Of a stretch of 5,870 nucleotides of DNA, positions 4,817-5,870 are shown piece after piece. Both the position numbers and the translations under genes were made by a program. The DNA comes from an uncultured Oscillospiraceae bacterium. Lineage in GTDB: Bacteria > Bacillota_A > Clostridia > Oscillospirales > Oscillospiraceae. The notes below the pieces were generated by a model, which worked only from the letters and a program-made list of their open reading frames with translations, did not search any database and had not been told where the DNA came from. The stretch lies in NCBI GenBank assembly GCA_910579155.1, contig CAJTTS010000164.1:1-5870 (forward strand), written 5' to 3'. Every line of letters starts with the position of its first letter. The stretch's first letter is position 1.

Positions 4817-4834
4817 CCTCATTTGAAATGGAGG
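4817..4834 (+). promoter_or_regulatory. Small hairpin sequestering the Shine-Dalgarno of TnpW copy 2
   Basis: CCTCATT pairs with AATGGAGG across a TGA loop with one bulged G. The right arm contains GGAGG (4830-4834), which lies 7 nt before ATG 4842. The fold would reduce ribosome access. Confidence 0.4.
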
Positions 4835-4841
4835 CGATCAC

Positions 4842-5012
4842 ATGGCTGATGCCAAAAGGCAGCAGCCGCCAACGAAAATAGAGAGAACGATTGGCAGCAC
4901 TACCTACATCGTAACTTCCCGATTCCAGGAAACAGGCAGCACCGCAGTTGATAAAATCAGGTGCCTTTTGGGTTCAAACACTAAGGCAAATATCATTTGT
5001 CAAAAATCATGA
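4842..5012 (+). CDS. TnpW-family protein, copy 2, with divergent C-terminus
   Basis: 56 aa, too short for usual ORF cut-offs. The core KIERTIGSTTYIVTSRFQET, then TAVDKIRCLL, aligns with copy 1 (KKIGKTTYLVWAHFSET, DKIKRML). GGAGG at 4830-4834 gives a normal start. After about residue 43 the chain reads GSNTKANIICQKS and does not resemble the charged helix that ends copy 1. That stretch coincides with a compound inverted repeat and the promoter of the recombinase gene (4986-5045). The original end may have been replaced by a regulatory segment, or the family's tail may simply vary. It lies just upstream of the recombinase genes, the usual place for tnpW-type genes. Confidence 0.65.
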   Translation: MADAKRQQPPTKIERTIGSTTYIVTSRFQETGSTAVDKIRCLLGSNTKANIICQKS

Positions 5013-5039
5013 TTTTTTGACAAAAAGGCGCATATTTGC
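4986..5039. promoter_or_regulatory. Compound inverted repeat over the recombinase promoter
   Basis: Outer arms GCAAATAT (4986-4993) and ATATTTGC (5032-5039) enclose inner arms TTTGTCAAAAA (4996-5006) and TTTTTTGACAAA (5013-5024) around an ATCATGAT centre. The inner right arm contains the TTGACA -35 box, and the outer right arm ends at the base before the -10 box. This is the geometry of a repressor or recombinase-binding operator. Confidence 0.6.
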
Positions 5040-5045
5040 TATAAT
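5017..5045 (+). promoter_or_regulatory. Perfect consensus sigma-A promoter for the recombinase genes
   Basis: TTGACA (5017-5022), a 17-nt spacer and TATAAT (5040-5045) match the consensus at all 12 positions. Transcription would start near 5052 and give a leader of about 50 nt. That leader holds the palindrome CAATGA-A-TCATTG (5064-5076), another possible operator. Confidence 0.85.
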
Positions 5046-5103
5046 AATAGTGTCGAAAGGAACCAATGAATCATTGCGGTGACTGCCGGAAACGGAGGTT
5101 ATT

Positions 5104-5541
5104 ATGGATAGGCAGTCTGATAAAATCACAGCGTTGTATTGTCGGATCGGTTGTCCCTTTGATGGCAGGGAAACCATTGCGGCCTATGCTCAAATTGACA
5201 GGCTTTCCGAGTATGCAAAAGAGCATGGCTTAAAGAATCCCAAGTTTTTTTGCGATTGGGGCTACAGCGGGCTCACATCTGAGCGGCCCGAATATCTGCG
5301 TATGCTCCATGAGGTGGTAAGCGGGAATGTGGCAGACCTTGTTGTGCTCAACCTTTCCCGTTTAGACCGTGACCCCGAAGATGCCTGGAAACTGATTGGG
5401 GACACATTTCCCCATTATGGCGTTGTATTCCACTCCATTCAAGACGGCGCAGATATTGGCGCAACCCTCAATAAGTTTTCGCTAATCAGGCAAGAGCTGG
5501 AGACGGCGTACCGCCAGAGCCGGGAAAGGGGGCGAAAATAA
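5104..5541 (+). CDS. Short serine-recombinase-like protein lacking the catalytic serine
   Basis: 145 aa, equal to the N-terminal resolvase domain only. Conserved pieces are ALYCRI (10-15), the D-x-GYSG region at 51-55, RPEYLRML (61-68), and SRLDRD (85-90) with the two active-site arginines. The YCRLS signature reads YCRIG, so the nucleophilic serine is Gly16, and the usual S-N-S-I-x-x-Q segment is replaced by TIAAYAQ. Strand cleavage is therefore not expected. The domain that binds DNA in large serine recombinases is also missing. GGAGG (5094-5098) lies 5 nt before ATG 5104, behind a perfect consensus promoter. The stop overlaps the tnpX start (TAATG), so the protein is made together with TnpX and could modulate it, for example as a partner or directionality factor. 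That role is inference. Confidence 0.75.
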   Translation: MDRQSDKITALYCRIGCPFDGRETIAAYAQIDRLSEYAKEHGLKNPKFFCDWGYSGLTSERPEYLRMLHEVVSGNVADLVVLNLSRLDRDPEDAWKLIGDTFPHYGVVFHSIQDGADIGATLNKFSLIRQELETAYRQSRERGRK

Positions 5542-5756
5542 TGCCCGCCGCCAGGAACTCGCTACAGCCCACTCCTGACAAGTGGGACGCTTTCTACTGC
5601 CGCCTGTCCCGTGACGATGACAATGAAGGGGATAGCAACAGCATCCAGCACCAAAAGCAGATTTTGGAGCGGTATGCCCGCGACCATGGCATTACACAGT
5701 TTCGCTACTATGTGGATGACGGCTACAGCGGGACAAACTTTGCTGGGGTGAGATAA
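5541..5756 (+). pseudogene. tnpX: TnpX-type large serine recombinase, truncated by an insertion
   Basis: Seventy-one codons remain. The start is a typical TnpX/TndX N-terminus: FYCRLSRDDDNEGDSNSI (18-35) with catalytic Ser23, then YVDDGYSGTNF (57-67). In intact relatives this is followed by (D/N)RPGF and about 450-600 further residues; here it becomes AGVR and a stop. The break comes after AACTTTG at about 5742, where a long inverted repeat begins. GGGGG-rich Shine-Dalgarno sequence (5525-5532) precedes ATG 5541, which overlaps the previous stop. If this is the element's own recombinase, the element cannot excise by itself unless the rest of the gene resumes beyond the window and the insertion is removed. 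Confidence 0.75.
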
Positions 5757-5794
5757 CGTAACCATTTTTGAATGGTACGCTATCTTGCCCCAGC
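5742..5794. repeat. Long imperfect inverted repeat at the tnpX insertion junction
   Basis: The arms 5742-5766 and 5771-5794 begin GCTGGGG and end CCCCAGC around a TTTG loop. The fold has about 23 pairs, two of them G-U, with one bulge and one mismatch. It starts exactly where tnpX homology ends, so it is probably the end of an inserted element, with a hairpin that may also block read-through transcription. Confidence 0.65.
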
Positions 5795-5870
5795 ATTTTG
5801 CTTTTGTCTCTAAATGACAACGCTTTTGACATCAGCGCCGATCTGCCTGAAATAAGAAACGCTTTCCGTG
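5743..5870. mobile_element. End of an unidentified inserted element interrupting tnpX (partial)
   Basis: tnpX coding potential stops abruptly at about 5742 and the following 128 nt show no recombinase sequence in any frame. The new sequence opens with a 53-nt hairpin, as the ends of several insertion sequences do. The other end, target duplication and transposase body are outside the window, so the family cannot be named. Confidence 0.5.
5810..5870 (-). CDS. Possible C-terminal end of a gene in the inserted element (partial)
   Basis: Reading the - strand inward from the right edge, 19 codons stay open (from 5869) and end at TAG (5812-5810). The peptide TESVSYFRQIGADVKSVVI has a protein-like composition and would be the tail of a transposase-like protein whose gene ends just inside the element's hairpin terminus. 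Nineteen open codons can arise by chance and I do not recognise a family. Confidence 0.2.
   Translation of the reverse strand, partial: TESVSYFRQIGADVKSVVI

Larger units (their letters stand above)
4493..4841 (+). other. Gene-poor, hairpin-rich region; possible structured RNA or leader
   Basis: No long ORF is present. Visible structures: CATAG-a-CCC-a-CCA pairs with TGG-c-GGG-c-CTATG around GCGAA (4513-4543), an 11-bp interrupted stem whose two mismatches are symmetric A/C pairs; GTGGGCT and AGCCCAC form a perfect stem (4543-4562); a 15-bp stem closes 4754-4800; and a small stem covers the next Shine-Dalgarno (4817-4834). GTGGGCT could also pair with the CCCAC at 4519-4523, giving two exclusive folds. 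A 33-codon frame (4612-4713) is the only small ORF with some protein-like character. The whole may be the 5' leader of the TnpW copy 2 gene or an independent RNA. Confidence 0.4.

Noticed and set aside
5742..5794. Inverted repeat as an integron attC site
   Set aside because: Core sites of the GTTRRRY/RYYYAAC type are not present in the right places and no integron gene is nearby.
1..5870. CRISPR array, tRNA or rRNA
   Set aside because: No regularly spaced repeat with unique spacers, no cloverleaf and no rRNA-like sequence was seen; the 11-bp repeats are too closely packed for CRISPR.

Overview
The window reads like the accessory and regulatory end of an integrative conjugative or Tn4451-like mobilizable element from a gut Clostridia bacterium (Oscillospiraceae or Lachnospiraceae type). 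Grounds: moderately GC-rich coding sequence, strong GGAGG-type ribosome binding sites, ATGA and TAATG gene overlaps, and a recognisable set of element genes (DnaC-like loader, TnpW-type proteins, Orf7/Orf8-like sigma and HTH proteins, TnpX-type serine recombinase). The species cannot be named from the sequence. All confident genes lie on the + strand.

Layout. (1) 1-1193: replication module. It holds the tail of a replication-initiator-like protein, a DnaC/IstB-type ATPase with an N-terminal Cys cluster, and a 67-aa TnpW-family protein, closed by a terminator. (2) 1365-2684: a stand-alone LuxR-type HTH protein resembling the C-terminus of MalT/LAL regulators, a stand-alone pseudo-receiver protein, and a broken gene for a secreted SLH-domain protein, closed by a strong terminator. 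(3) 2720-3477: an OmpR-type winged-helix regulator whose receiver lacks the phosphorylation residues. (4) 3494-4466: a pho-box-like array of 11-bp direct repeats, a leader with an SD-covering hairpin and an intrinsic terminator inside a 70-aa ORF, then a sigma-70 region-4 protein and an HTH_16 protein in overlapping reading frames. (5) 4478-4841: a hairpin-rich stretch without a convincing gene. (6) 4842-5870: a second TnpW-like protein, a palindrome over a perfect consensus promoter, a short serine-recombinase-like protein without its catalytic serine, and a tnpX start that is interrupted after about 67 codons by foreign sequence beginning with a long hairpin.

Two regulatory patterns tie the window together. 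The palindrome ACCTCAATTTGAGGT (7-bp arms) or close variants occurs four times (1840, 1878, 2729, 4478), always between genes and twice next to a candidate promoter element. The second is the TGTAGGG array with 11-bp period just downstream of the OmpR-type gene, followed by a TAGAAT -10 box. My inference is a small local control circuit: one regulator acts at the palindromes, the OmpR-type protein acts at the 11-bp repeats, and the leader terminator, sigma factor and HTH_16 protein set expression further on. The truncated tnpX and the SLH pseudogene suggest that the element, at least here, is partly decayed.
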